Below are positions 1 to 8,325 of a stretch of DNA of 64,000 nt, one piece after another. The first letter of the stretch is position 1, and every line of letters starts with the position of its first letter. Where the stretch lies: the NCBI GenBank assembly GCA_904846265.1, contig CAJHAA010000009.1, forward strand, positions 62,001-126,000, given 5' to 3'. Below the pieces are notes generated by a model. That model was not told the DNA's origin. It was given only the letters and a program-made list of their open reading frames with translations, and made no database searches. The translations under genes and the position numbers were made by a program. This stretch comes from Psychrobacter immobilis (lineage in GTDB: Bacteria; Pseudomonadota; Gammaproteobacteria; Pseudomonadales; Moraxellaceae).

Positions 1-311
1 ACGCGATGTTCTTTAGATTTTACGCTGGGTTTTTTGGCATGCCATGGACGCAGTCGGTCAAATAGCATCAGGGCAAACAAACCACTGCCAATTGTCAAAA
101 TCGATAATATGGTCACATACAGCGCAATTTCGCCTATCTGACTGCCAAGTCCTTCAACTTGTGACAGCTCGATACCAATCAGCGCTAAGATGATAAATAC
201 CAGATAAGATAAGCCTTTATCTGCAAGCTTTGTCATGGTTGGATGAGAAGGAATGGCAAATCCAATAAACATTGGCATTAATACCAGAACAAGGGTAACT
301 AGGCTTTGCAT
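1..311 (-). CDS. lysO: LysO-like lysine exporter, N-terminal part (runs off left edge)
   Basis: The reverse strand reads MQSLVTLVLVLMPMFIGFAI and continues open through the window edge, giving about 103 N-terminal residues. Three hydrophobic segments are followed by a basic stretch around RPWHAKKPSVKSK. The pattern of a short helix, then a helix with a polar IGIEL stretch, then a helix ending in a W/R-rich loop matches the start of E. coli YbjE/LysO (DUF340), an inner-membrane lysine exporter. The rest of the protein lies outside the window, so substrate and completeness cannot be judged. No strong ribosome binding site precedes the ATG. Another small multi-helix transporter remains possible. 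Confidence 0.6.
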   Translation of the reverse strand, partial: MQSLVTLVLVLMPMFIGFAIPSHPTMTKLADKGLSYLVFIILALIGIELSQVEGLGSQIGEIALYVTILSILTIGSGLFALMLFDRLRPWHAKKPSVKSKEHR

Positions 312-580
312 GGTGATTGGCTCGCGGCATTTTCAAAGGCGTTTTTAAGAAGCTGGAAATTGTATCACATGAAACGATCAATGCTGACATGAGCGGCTAA
401 GATTCCTTGTAAAAGCCGACTGTTTAACGACCAACTATTGAGCGTTAAGATAAAATCGTGAATCACTAAGCCGTAAGTCAGGATTTCATTCATGATAATT
501 TGACTGCTAACAACGCTTAAGTATTTACCTGACCAACTTTTGTTGCTACATTAATAGACTTACTATATTTGGCTTGCCTC

Positions 581-3376
581 ATGTCGCTATATCAGCTCAA
601 GTCTCAGTTTCAAGATCAGCTGCGCCCAATAAGTGATGCGTTGGTCGAGCAAAAGGTGACAGCAAATCAAGTGACGGTGTCAGCTGTATTATTGAGCCTT
701 GGTACGGCCTATATGATTGCCAAACCCGCAACTGAGCAGCAGGCATTATGGTTGCTGTTACCTTCATCACTGTTTGTGCGTATGGCGCTCAATGCTATCG
801 ATGGCATGATGGCGCGTGAGCATGGGCAAGCCTCAAGGCTTGGGGCAGTGCTGAATGAAGTGGGCGATATCGTGGCTGATACGGCGCTTATCGCAAGTTT
901 AGCTCCTCATCTTGCTAATGGTAACTTACAAGCGTCGGCAGTCAATTTACCAAACCGTATATCAATCCATCAGCGTCATATTGTCGGTCTGATTGTGCTT
1001 AGTATCAGCACTGAGTTACTAGGTATTACCAGTAATACGATGTTAGACATTAGAGCAAACCAAGGGCCTTTAGGCAAAAGCGATCGTGCTTTTTTACTAG
1101 GTTTGCTTGGCGCTTTCATGGCGACTAAAATGCCGATCATGCTATCGCATATCAAAGCGGGTCCACTATTGATACTGACAGAGGCACTACTATTAAAAAC
1201 CTGCTTAAATCGCCTGCGTTATATGGCAGATTTATACTTGATACGTAAACCACCCGCGCTTCGTTCAAATTACTCAGAAACTCTTGAGTTAATCCCAGAG
1301 CCATCGTACAAATCTATTTTTTCGCTTGGTTACCAAATGAATGTTGGTCAACCCAATACGCTATTTTTCGATGCTGTTTCGTCAAATTATTCTTTATTAA
1401 GCTATCCTCTATCAAATTTTTCTTCATTAAATGCCCCTTTATCAAATCTTGCTATTAAAACTTCCTTTTTGGAGCCTAAGACAATGCCGACCACCCCTCT
1501 CGATAGTCATGAAAAAGTGGAGCAGGTTAGCGATACGCTCAATTTATCGTCTTCCAAATTGATAAGTGGTGAAAGTTGCTATAACGCTTACGATGGCACG
1601 GCGATTTATTATCGCTATTGGTTAACGACACCTTTAGAGAATATCAAACAAGCCGGTCAGCAGCACACACAACAGCGCCAAGTCATTCTGTTACATCGTG
1701 GTCATGAGCATTCTGGACGCTTAGCAGAACTTGGTGAACAATTTGCCATGGCAGGCTATCAAGTATTTGCTTGGGATGCGCGCGGTAATGGGCGCTCGGG
1801 TGGTATCAAAGATCATGCCGAGAGTGTCACCAAGCTTGAGCGCGATTTAGACGGTTTTGTACAATTGGTTATCGGGCAAACGGGCATTGCTATCGAGGAT
1901 ACCTTAATCGTCGCCAGTAGTATCGGTGCGGTACTCGCCGCAGCATGGGTACATGATTATGCACCCAATATTCGTGGGATGATATTGGGTACGCCAGCGT
2001 TGAGTATTCGCTTGTACATGCCATTTGCCATACCGTCGCTAAAGGTGGCACGCGCGCTAGGTCTGATGTCACGCGTGAGCAGCTACGTTAAAGCGCAAGT
2101 CTTAACCCATGATAAAGACGCGCAGCAAGTTTATAATGCCGATCCGCTGATATCGAATAGCATCTCCACCGACTTGCTCATTGATACACACGCTACGGGC
2201 CAGCGCTTGCTCGATGATGCGGGTGCTATCACCGTACCGACGTTTGTATTATGTGCAGGCAAGGATTACGTGGTCGATAAGCAAGCTGAACGCGATTTTT
2301 ATGAGGCGATTAATACGACTGATAAACGCTGGCAATTATATCCAGACAGTTATCATGCAATCTTTCATGAGACCAATAAAGCAGACGTCTTCGCAGATTG
2401 TATTAATTTCGCTGAGCAAGTATTTAGTAAGGACGTTAAAGCGCCTGATTTAAGCGCGGCTCATCTTAATAGTGCCAGTAAAGATAAGGTTGACCGTTTA
2501 GCGATTAAACCCTTTAACCCAAGCTTTGCCATTACTCGATTTGCCATGCAAAAATTTGGTCATGTCAGCGACGCGATTGCCACAGGACTGGAGCATGGGT
2601 TTGATTCGGGGCACTCGCTCGATCACGTTTATTATAATCAGCCCAGTGGTCAAAATAAATTTGGTCAGGCGGTCGATAAGTTTTACTTAAGCAATATTGG
2701 TTGGCAAGGAATTCGTATTCGCCGCGAGCATATATTGGAGCTGGCACGTGAAGCTTTAGCGGATATTGAAGACAAAAACCAGAGCAGTACTAAACCATAC
2801 CAACCAAAACTACTCGATATCGCTAGTGGACATGGCTTTTACGCCTTTGATTTACTGACAGAGTTTACCAAATTGCATGCTGAGCTACGGGATTATGAGC
2901 AACATAATATTCAAGCATTGCAGAGCAAGGCAGAGCAGTTAGAGATTGCTGATCGTGTCATCACTTGTCAAAAAGATGCGTTTGACCCTGCCAGTTATTC
3001 TTATTTACAGAAGAGAAATACCAATACTAAAAGTCTTGATGATAAAAAATTCGATATTGCTATCGCCTCTGGTGTCTTTGAATTGTTTTCTGACAATACG
3101 CTACCAGCAACGGCATTGGCAGGCATTTATGATAGTTTAAAATCTGGTGGTTATTTGCTTTATACCAATCAGCCTTGGCATCCTGAGCAGGAGTTTATCA
3201 GTAAAACCTTAAACAATCATCGCGGCAGTAGTTGGGTGATGCGCTGTCGTTCGCAAGCAGAAATGGATCAATTGGTTGAAAATGCTGGCTTTAAGAAAGT
3301 CGCCATGCGTATCGATAAATTCGGTATCTTTACCGTGTCATTAGCGATTAAAATTACAACAACCAATGATAAGTGA
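581..3376 (+). CDS. Tri-domain fusion: CDP-alcohol phosphatidyltransferase + alpha/beta hydrolase + SAM methyltransferase
   Basis: Residue numbers count from a TTG at 569; ATG 581 (residue 5) is the preferred start, though neither has a good ribosome binding site. Residues 1-225 form a membrane CDP-alcohol phosphatidyltransferase with motif NAIDGMMAR (75-83) followed by GAVLNEVGD (92-100). The usual first and third Asp of the family motif are Asn75 and Asn96. A low-complexity Ser/Leu/Asn linker (272-310) leads to an S33-type alpha/beta hydrolase (about 335-620) with nucleophile elbow ASSIG (449-453), acid near CAGKD (562-566) and His in SYHAIF (594-599). Residues 690-935 are a class I methyltransferase with SAM motif LLDIASGHGFY (748-758). 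E. coli YnbA and YnbC carry these domains as two proteins, so this is a YnbA-YnbC fusion. The inferred role is remodelling or making an unusual phospholipid. The substrate is unknown. Confidence 0.85.
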   Translation: MSLYQLKSQFQDQLRPISDALVEQKVTANQVTVSAVLLSLGTAYMIAKPATEQQALWLLLPSSLFVRMALNAIDGMMAREHGQASRLGAVLNEVGDIVADTALIASLAPHLANGNLQASAVNLPNRISIHQRHIVGLIVLSISTELLGITSNTMLDIRANQGPLGKSDRAFLLGLLGAFMATKMPIMLSHIKAGPLLILTEALLLKTCLNRLRYMADLYLIRKPPALRSNYSETLELIPEPSYKSIFSLGYQMNVGQPNTLFFDAVSSNYSLLSYPLSNFSSLNAPLSNLAIKTSFLEPKTMPTTPLDSHEKVEQVSDTLNLSSSKLISGESCYNAYDGTAIYYRYWLTTPLENIKQAGQQHTQQRQVILLHRGHEHSGRLAELGEQFAMAGYQVFAWDARGNGRSGGIKDHAESVTKLERDLDGFVQLVIGQTGIAIEDTLIVASSIGAVLAAAWVHDYAPNIRGMILGTPALSIRLYMPFAIPSLKVARALGLMSRVSSYVKAQVLTHDKDAQQVYNADPLISNSISTDLLIDTHATGQRLLDDAGAITVPTFVLCAGKDYVVDKQAERDFYEAINTTDKRWQLYPDSYHAIFHETNKADVFADCINFAEQVFSKDVKAPDLSAAHLNSASKDKVDRLAIKPFNPSFAITRFAMQKFGHVSDAIATGLEHGFDSGHSLDHVYYNQPSGQNKFGQAVDKFYLSNIGWQGIRIRREHILELAREALADIEDKNQSSTKPYQPKLLDIASGHGFYAFDLLTEFTKLHAELRDYEQHNIQALQSKAEQLEIADRVITCQKDAFDPASYSYLQKRNTNTKSLDDKKFDIAIASGVFELFSDNTLPATALAGIYDSLKSGGYLLYTNQPWHPEQEFISKTLNNHRGSSWVMRCRSQAEMDQLVENAGFKKVAMRIDKFGIFTVSLAIKITTTNDK
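1471..1486 (+). promoter_or_regulatory. Possible internal ribosome binding site and start inside the fusion gene
   Basis: GGAG at 1471-1474 sits 9 nt before an in-frame ATG at 1484, exactly between the phosphatidyltransferase and hydrolase domains. Translation from here would give a free YnbC-like hydrolase-methyltransferase of about 630 residues. This may be the relic of the ancestral second gene's start or still be used. The sequence alone cannot decide. Confidence 0.4.
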
Positions 3377-3390
3377 TAGATGAATAATCA

Positions 3391-4605
3391 ATGAGTAATA
3401 ACAGCATAAAGTCTTATGAGCGTGTGCAGCTTTTTTCAGGGGGCGGTTCACGTTTCGCCTATTATTTGGGCAGCTATGCGGCATTGGTTGCTCATGATTT
3501 GAAGCCAGATATCATCGTTGGCACTTGCGGTGGTAGTCTGTCGGCTTATTTGGTTAATTTAGCACCTGATCCTAAGGATTTGCAGGCGCTCATATGCAGC
3601 CGTGAGTTGTATCGTGTCATTACTGCAATTCGACATGTTGCGCCAGACGAAGCCAATAGGCGATTAAAGATACGTTATATGACGCAGGCGTTTAAACGTT
3701 GGCGCTTGTCACGGCAGCTGTTTAACCGCCAAAAACAGCAAGAAGCAGATAACTATGAGCGACTATTAGATGAGTTGCAGCAGTTAGCGATGTTTCGAGT
3801 CGATAACGAAGGACAGTGGCTTGACGAGTTGTCTCATTTCTCTCCCAAGCATAGTCATAATTCGTTTAATACCGCCGTGCCAGAGATAGCTATTATCGCC
3901 AGTCGACTGTATAAAGCGCCCAATCAACCCGGCAATCAAACGCCTACTGCTGATAACTCTGTTCACGATGAGTTTAAACTACAAGAGTTATTATTTGCGC
4001 CACCGCGTTTGGCAGCATCAGAGCACTTTGATGAAATACTTAACGCACCAGTGCATACGTTTGCCGATAGGCGTATCCATCAGTCAGTAAATGTCGTAAA
4101 GCAGTGGGAATTTAATTCAGCGGTTCGTGCTTCTATGGCAGATATGTATTATCTACCGCCCATGCATGTTGCAACGCTCGGCTGGTGCTTAGGCGGGGTG
4201 ATTAATCTCACCCCCATTGAGCTGGGGTGTCAATTGGGGCAGACGGTATTTGCAGAGACTAAAGCAGGTTATGATTCATGGCTGGCGGCACCAGCGATTC
4301 AGCGCGTTTTTGGTTTTGATCCCAATGAGCGTTTGGCACAGGTGCATGGTTATGAGTCAGCAGAAATACTGTCGCTCGCTGATTCTGCTGCAATCAAGCA
4401 TCGAGTGAATCAGCTCCATTGGTTGCCCTTTGCAGATAATGGTCAGCAGTTGGCAGGACAGCATGTACAAAAGCGTTTTAACATAAAACAACTGACGGTT
4501 GAGCTCATTCACAGTGACTATGACGGTTTTGTGCAGCAAATGCAGGCGCAATGGCAATATGGCTATCAGCGTACGGCTGAATATATACAGCAGCATGGTC
4601 TATGA
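3391..4605 (+). CDS. Patatin-like protein with altered catalytic dyad
   Basis: The 404-residue protein has the patatin fold signatures: an oxyanion-type glycine loop FSGGGSRFAYYLG (15-27) and a nucleophile elbow IVGTCGGSL (42-50). The expected GxSxG serine is Cys46. The DG[GA] motif that normally supplies the catalytic Asp reads CLGGVINLTPIELG (266-279), with Leu267 in the Asp place. Patatins hydrolyse acyl esters with a Ser-Asp dyad; this one lacks both residues and may be a binding protein or use other chemistry. It starts 14 nt after the fusion gene and overlaps the next gene by 4 nt (ATGA), so the three are probably one operon. The fold assignment is firm and the activity is not. Confidence 0.8.
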   Translation: MSNNSIKSYERVQLFSGGGSRFAYYLGSYAALVAHDLKPDIIVGTCGGSLSAYLVNLAPDPKDLQALICSRELYRVITAIRHVAPDEANRRLKIRYMTQAFKRWRLSRQLFNRQKQQEADNYERLLDELQQLAMFRVDNEGQWLDELSHFSPKHSHNSFNTAVPEIAIIASRLYKAPNQPGNQTPTADNSVHDEFKLQELLFAPPRLAASEHFDEILNAPVHTFADRRIHQSVNVVKQWEFNSAVRASMADMYYLPPMHVATLGWCLGGVINLTPIELGCQLGQTVFAETKAGYDSWLAAPAIQRVFGFDPNERLAQVHGYESAEILSLADSAAIKHRVNQLHWLPFADNGQQLAGQHVQKRFNIKQLTVELIHSDYDGFVQQMQAQWQYGYQRTAEYIQQHGL

Positions 4606-5429
4606 ACTCTAAAATAAAAAACATCACACAGTCGACTTCAACTCATAAGCCATCGCATCTTATCGTTTTCGGCGGTACGAGCGGTCTTGGCTTAGCATTA
4701 GCATTGCATCATCAGGCGCTTGGCTGGCAAGTGAGTGTGGTTGGTCATAGCGTAGAGAAGATAGCCCATATCAATAGTCAGCATCCTGACATTGTTACTT
4801 ACTGCTGTGATTTAACCGATAGCCCGCAAACACAAACGTTGTTAGAGAGTTGGTCTGATATCAGTTTTCAAAGAGTAATTTATAGCGCGGGTAGTTACAC
4901 CAATGAGCGTGTCCATCATCTAAGTCAAGCTGACAGCGATAAAATGCTAGCAATTAATCTGCAAGCGTTCGAGCAAGTTTTTAGGTGGGCAAGTGAGCAA
5001 TTAAAACAGCAAAGTTATTCATTGGATTTTAATAAAAGCAACAAACTCAGCCTGATTTGTATCGCTTCTATCGCCGGTACTATGGATTATCCTTATGCCA
5101 GCCTTTATGCCAAAAGCAAACGCGCGATGATTGCGACTGCAAGCGCTTATCGAGCAGCACTTGCGCCGTATCACATCCAAGTCAACTGCATCGCCTCAGG
5201 TTATATCGATACTCAAGCATTACGCGATTTGAATGACGGCGATGCCAGTCATAAGCCATTCATAATAAATACGCAAACGGCGGTGAAGCATGTTATGCAA
5301 GCCATTGATAAAAATATTGAGCTGGCAGTATTTCCGCGCTCCACGCGTTATATTACTCGGGCGCTCAATCATTTGCCTAAGCCTGTGCTTAATTGGATAT
5401 TGCGCAGTAGATTGGATAAAACGACTTGA
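4602..5429 (+). CDS. Short-chain dehydrogenase/reductase (SDR)
   Basis: This is a 275-residue classical SDR. The NAD(P)-binding glycine motif is FGGTSGLGLALAL (about 24-36), an NNAG-like stretch reads YSAGSY, and the catalytic YxxxK is in SLYAKSKRAM, preceded by a Ser-containing strand (IASIAG). The ATG overlaps the patatin-like gene's stop by 4 nt, suggesting translational coupling. It is predicted to be a cytoplasmic oxidoreductase acting on a product or substrate of the lipid cluster. The SDR fold does not reveal the substrate. The gene ends 7 nt before the convergent cytidylyltransferase gene, with no clear hairpin between them. Confidence 0.85.
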   Translation: MNSKIKNITQSTSTHKPSHLIVFGGTSGLGLALALHHQALGWQVSVVGHSVEKIAHINSQHPDIVTYCCDLTDSPQTQTLLESWSDISFQRVIYSAGSYTNERVHHLSQADSDKMLAINLQAFEQVFRWASEQLKQQSYSLDFNKSNKLSLICIASIAGTMDYPYASLYAKSKRAMIATASAYRAALAPYHIQVNCIASGYIDTQALRDLNDGDASHKPFIINTQTAVKHVMQAIDKNIELAVFPRSTRYITRALNHLPKPVLNWILRSRLDKTT

Positions 5430-5436
5430 TAATAGC

Positions 5437-6330
5437 TTACCCAAGCAGCCAATAAAACAAGGTAAATAGCGGCACGCCAATGAGCAAGCTATCTACTCTG
5501 TCTAATACGCCGCCATGTCCGGCGAGCATCGTACCCGTGTCTTTCACCCCATGCTGACGTTTAAAGGCGGATTCTAATAAATCTCCAGCGATACCACTGA
5601 CCGCTAACCCGTAAGCGGCTAATAAGCAAATCCACCAGTTAAAAGGCGTGAGCCAAATGCCTAATAGCGTTGCCAATATCGCTGCTAGCATACTGCCGAA
5701 AAGAGCGCCTTCGATACTTTTATTCGGGCTAATGGTTGGGGCAAGACCACGCTTAAACAGCTTGTGACCAAGCAATCGTCCGCATAAATACTGGGCAATA
5801 TCATTGAATTGACTGGCGAATAACACAAAAAACAAAACGCCATACTGTTCGCGCTGCCAGATTAATTGTTGTAAAGCAATGAGACTGACAATCAGTGTGA
5901 TAAAAGCAGAGCTAAAGATTAGGTCTAACAGATTTAGACGCGTATAAGCTTGAGTAGAATGGGAAGAGGTTTGGCTAAAAGGCAATATCTTCGGTTGTAA
6001 ACCGCGCGCTTGCAGTTTCTCAATCAGCACAGCTTTGTTGCGCAGACACCATAAGCGTTTGATCTCATAGCCGCCACGCAGACCAATTAAAACGAAAAAA
6101 GCGATGAGCAGCCACTGGTAGGGGTAGGTAGAAGGCTGTGAGGGTTGGCTATTATCAGTTATCTTGGCGATAACATAACACGCGCAAAGCGCCGCTAACA
6201 TGAGCCACCATGAGCGTGCGATTAAATAGATTTTCGGTAAGCGCTGACGTAAGCGAGGTAGGGCAAGTATCGCCCAAACCGAACTGACGACTAATATTAG
6301 AACGATCACAAATAGCGTATCAGCAGCCAT
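5437..6330 (-). CDS. Phosphatidate cytidylyltransferase family protein (YnbB-like)
   Basis: This is a 297-residue polytopic membrane protein with the CDP-diglyceride synthase signature near its C-terminus: SAFKRQHGVKDTG followed by AGHGGVLDRVDSLL. The canonical proline before GHGG is Ala here. The enzyme family makes CDP-diacylglycerol from phosphatidate and CTP, which is the activated substrate a CDP-alcohol phosphatidyltransferase needs. E. coli YnbB has about the same length and sits beside YnbA and YnbC, so this gene, although convergent, probably belongs functionally to the 581-5429 cluster. It is unlikely to be the housekeeping CdsA, which usually lies in the uppS-dxr-rseP region, but that could not be checked here. 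Confidence 0.85.
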   Translation of the reverse strand: MAADTLFVIVLILVVSSVWAILALPRLRQRLPKIYLIARSWWLMLAALCACYVIAKITDNSQPSQPSTYPYQWLLIAFFVLIGLRGGYEIKRLWCLRNKAVLIEKLQARGLQPKILPFSQTSSHSTQAYTRLNLLDLIFSSAFITLIVSLIALQQLIWQREQYGVLFFVLFASQFNDIAQYLCGRLLGHKLFKRGLAPTISPNKSIEGALFGSMLAAILATLLGIWLTPFNWWICLLAAYGLAVSGIAGDLLESAFKRQHGVKDTGTMLAGHGGVLDRVDSLLIGVPLFTLFYWLLG

Positions 6331-6355
6331 GTTTTTAGCACTTTGAGGTCAATAG

Positions 6356-6376
6356 AAAACGGTGGATTACCGTTTT
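6356..6376 (-). terminator. Hairpin terminator after nadB
   Basis: AAAACGGT (6356-6363) and ACCGTTTT (6369-6376) form a perfect 8-bp stem with a 5-nt loop. It lies 30-50 nt past the nadB stop and before the cytidylyltransferase start on the same strand. The T run on the minus strand is short (4), so it may be leaky. Confidence 0.5.
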
Positions 6377-6407
6377 TCATGGCTAAAGTGGTAGCCTCCA
6401 ATTGCTG

Positions 6408-8324
6408 TTAGATGTTAGCAACTGTATTTACCACTCTAGCCTCTGTGTCATCGATTATAGGCTGAAGCAGCCAATCAATGCCACCCTCTCTGCTGCCTGT
6501 TTTGTCAGCTTCTCTCAACTTCGATAAGGGCGCAATCACACTGGTCCGAGGTGTGGATGCCAAATGCGGATAGTCTTGACGATAGTGACCACCGCGACTC
6601 TCATAACGCTGATAAGCTGACTGAATAACCAACGTGGCTAATTGTAATTGTCGTGATAATTGAAATAGTGTCAGCTCATTAGCAGTGATAGTGCCATCTA
6701 AAGTACTCATACTGGACTGATTTAACCTGGTTTTTTCAAGCCACTGTTGCCATTGCTGTATCTGTATCAGTATTTGCTCTAATGATTCGGCAGTTCGAGT
6801 GATACCCATATAAGAGGTCATTAAAACTTTTAATTCTGTGACTATTTTGCCAGCATAATCATGGGTAATGATATCAGTGTCATCACAATGAGATAAATTA
6901 AATAGAATGGTAGGAGAAGAAGGAAGCTTAATAGCTTGAATATCTTTAAGCGTTGGTGCTGTCCAAATGGCAGTTGCTAATAAATCTGAGTGATCATAAC
7001 TGGTAACGTGATTTAGATTTTCTAATGCTTTTAAATATCGCGGTAAGTCAGCAGCGATATTGCGCCCAACGACTACGCATTCTAAAAGTGAATTACTTGC
7101 TAAGCGATTCGCACCATGCAAACCTGTATAAGCAACCTCACCAGCAGCATAAAGCCCTGCCACATCGGTTACACCATTGGCACACGTTACCACACCGCCA
7201 CAACTGTAATGAGCGGTAGGGGCAACGGGGATAGGTTGTTTCGTGATATCAATACCAAGCTCTAATAGCGTTTTATAAATCTGCGGAAAATGCTCCCGTA
7301 AAAATTGCTCTGGCAAATGACTGACATCTAAATGTACGTAGCCAAGTCCGTTATTACTGATCTGCTCAGCGATGGCGCGAGCGACGATATCGCGTGGTGC
7401 CAATTCTGCCCGCTCATCAATTTCCAGCATAAAGCGCGCATCGGTTTGTGGACAGGTCAGCCGCCCACCTTCGCCGCGTAGTGCTTCCGATATCAAAAAG
7501 CTGCTGTCTGCTACTGCTAAGCCCGTCGGATGAAATTGGATAAATTCTAAATTTGCTAAGCGGCAGCCTGCTTGCCATGCCATCATCACACCATCGCCGA
7601 CACAGACGTTGGGTGCACTGGCACGCTTAAATAATTGACCCATGCCACCACTAGCCAGTACGACTGCGCGACTAAAAAAAGTCAGTTGTCGTTGATTATT
7701 ATGATCAAAAACTTGCGCCCCTTGGCATTGCTTATTTGGATTGGTACTGTCTGTTAAAAGGCTCAGCGCTTCATGATAAGGCAAAATAGCGATATTGGCA
7801 GCGTTTTGCGCCTTTATAGTCAAGGCTTCCATAATGTGTCGACCAGTCGCATCATCCGCATGTGCGACCCGCCTGCAACCATGCCCGCCTTCTTTGGTTA
7901 AATGTAAGTCGGCAGTTTGTAGTTCAGTCTGTAGTTTGGTGACAGGTTCAGCATTATCTTCTTGCGGTATCTGCGTAAAAGGCACACCTTGCTCACACAG
8001 CCATTGCACTGCCTGCTGTCCAGTACTTAAAATGCTAGTGGTATTATTGGCATCGCATAACCCTGCGCCAGCGATTAGGGTATCAGTGATATGGTCAGCG
8101 ACAGAGTCCTCTTTATCCAAGCTTGCCGCGATGCCACCTTGGGCATAATGACTGGAGCAGACTTCCAAGGCGGCTTTGCTCAATACAGTAATATTCAGCG
8201 ATTTTGGTAATGCTAGAGCTGTGCTTAAGCCTGCTAATCCCGCGCCAATGATAAGTACGTCAGTTTGCACCATAGCAGCAGGGCTATCGAGACCTAATGA
8301 TTCCGCTGTCAATGCCGCGCTCAT
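6408..8324 (-). CDS. nadB: L-aspartate oxidase
   Basis: Oxidises L-aspartate to iminoaspartate with FAD, the first step of de novo NAD synthesis; NadA then uses the product. From the chosen ATG the protein has about 638 residues. The dinucleotide-binding motif is LIIGAGLAGLSTAL near the N-terminus, the FAD/substrate stretches are SSHYAQGGIAAS and HGANRLASNSLLEC, and the substrate-domain arginine region is DERAELAPRDIVARAI. A longer frame begins at 8375 but would overlap nadA by 50 nt. ATG 8324 lies one base after the nadA stop, which is the expected operon spacing. The C-terminus is longer than the E. coli enzyme (540 residues), with insertions in the helical region. Confidence in the function is high. 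Confidence 0.95.
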   Translation of the reverse strand: MSAALTAESLGLDSPAAMVQTDVLIIGAGLAGLSTALALPKSLNITVLSKAALEVCSSHYAQGGIAASLDKEDSVADHITDTLIAGAGLCDANNTTSILSTGQQAVQWLCEQGVPFTQIPQEDNAEPVTKLQTELQTADLHLTKEGGHGCRRVAHADDATGRHIMEALTIKAQNAANIAILPYHEALSLLTDSTNPNKQCQGAQVFDHNNQRQLTFFSRAVVLASGGMGQLFKRASAPNVCVGDGVMMAWQAGCRLANLEFIQFHPTGLAVADSSFLISEALRGEGGRLTCPQTDARFMLEIDERAELAPRDIVARAIAEQISNNGLGYVHLDVSHLPEQFLREHFPQIYKTLLELGIDITKQPIPVAPTAHYSCGGVVTCANGVTDVAGLYAAGEVAYTGLHGANRLASNSLLECVVVGRNIAADLPRYLKALENLNHVTSYDHSDLLATAIWTAPTLKDIQAIKLPSSPTILFNLSHCDDTDIITHDYAGKIVTELKVLMTSYMGITRTAESLEQILIQIQQWQQWLEKTRLNQSSMSTLDGTITANELTLFQLSRQLQLATLVIQSAYQRYESRGGHYRQDYPHLASTPRTSVIAPLSKLREADKTGSREGGIDWLLQPIIDDTEARVVNTVANI

Positions 8325-8325
8325 A

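Noticed and set aside
7795..8148. 117-residue Cys-rich reading frame opposite nadB
   Set aside because: It is an opposite-strand shadow of nadB with no ribosome site, family match or independent codon pattern.
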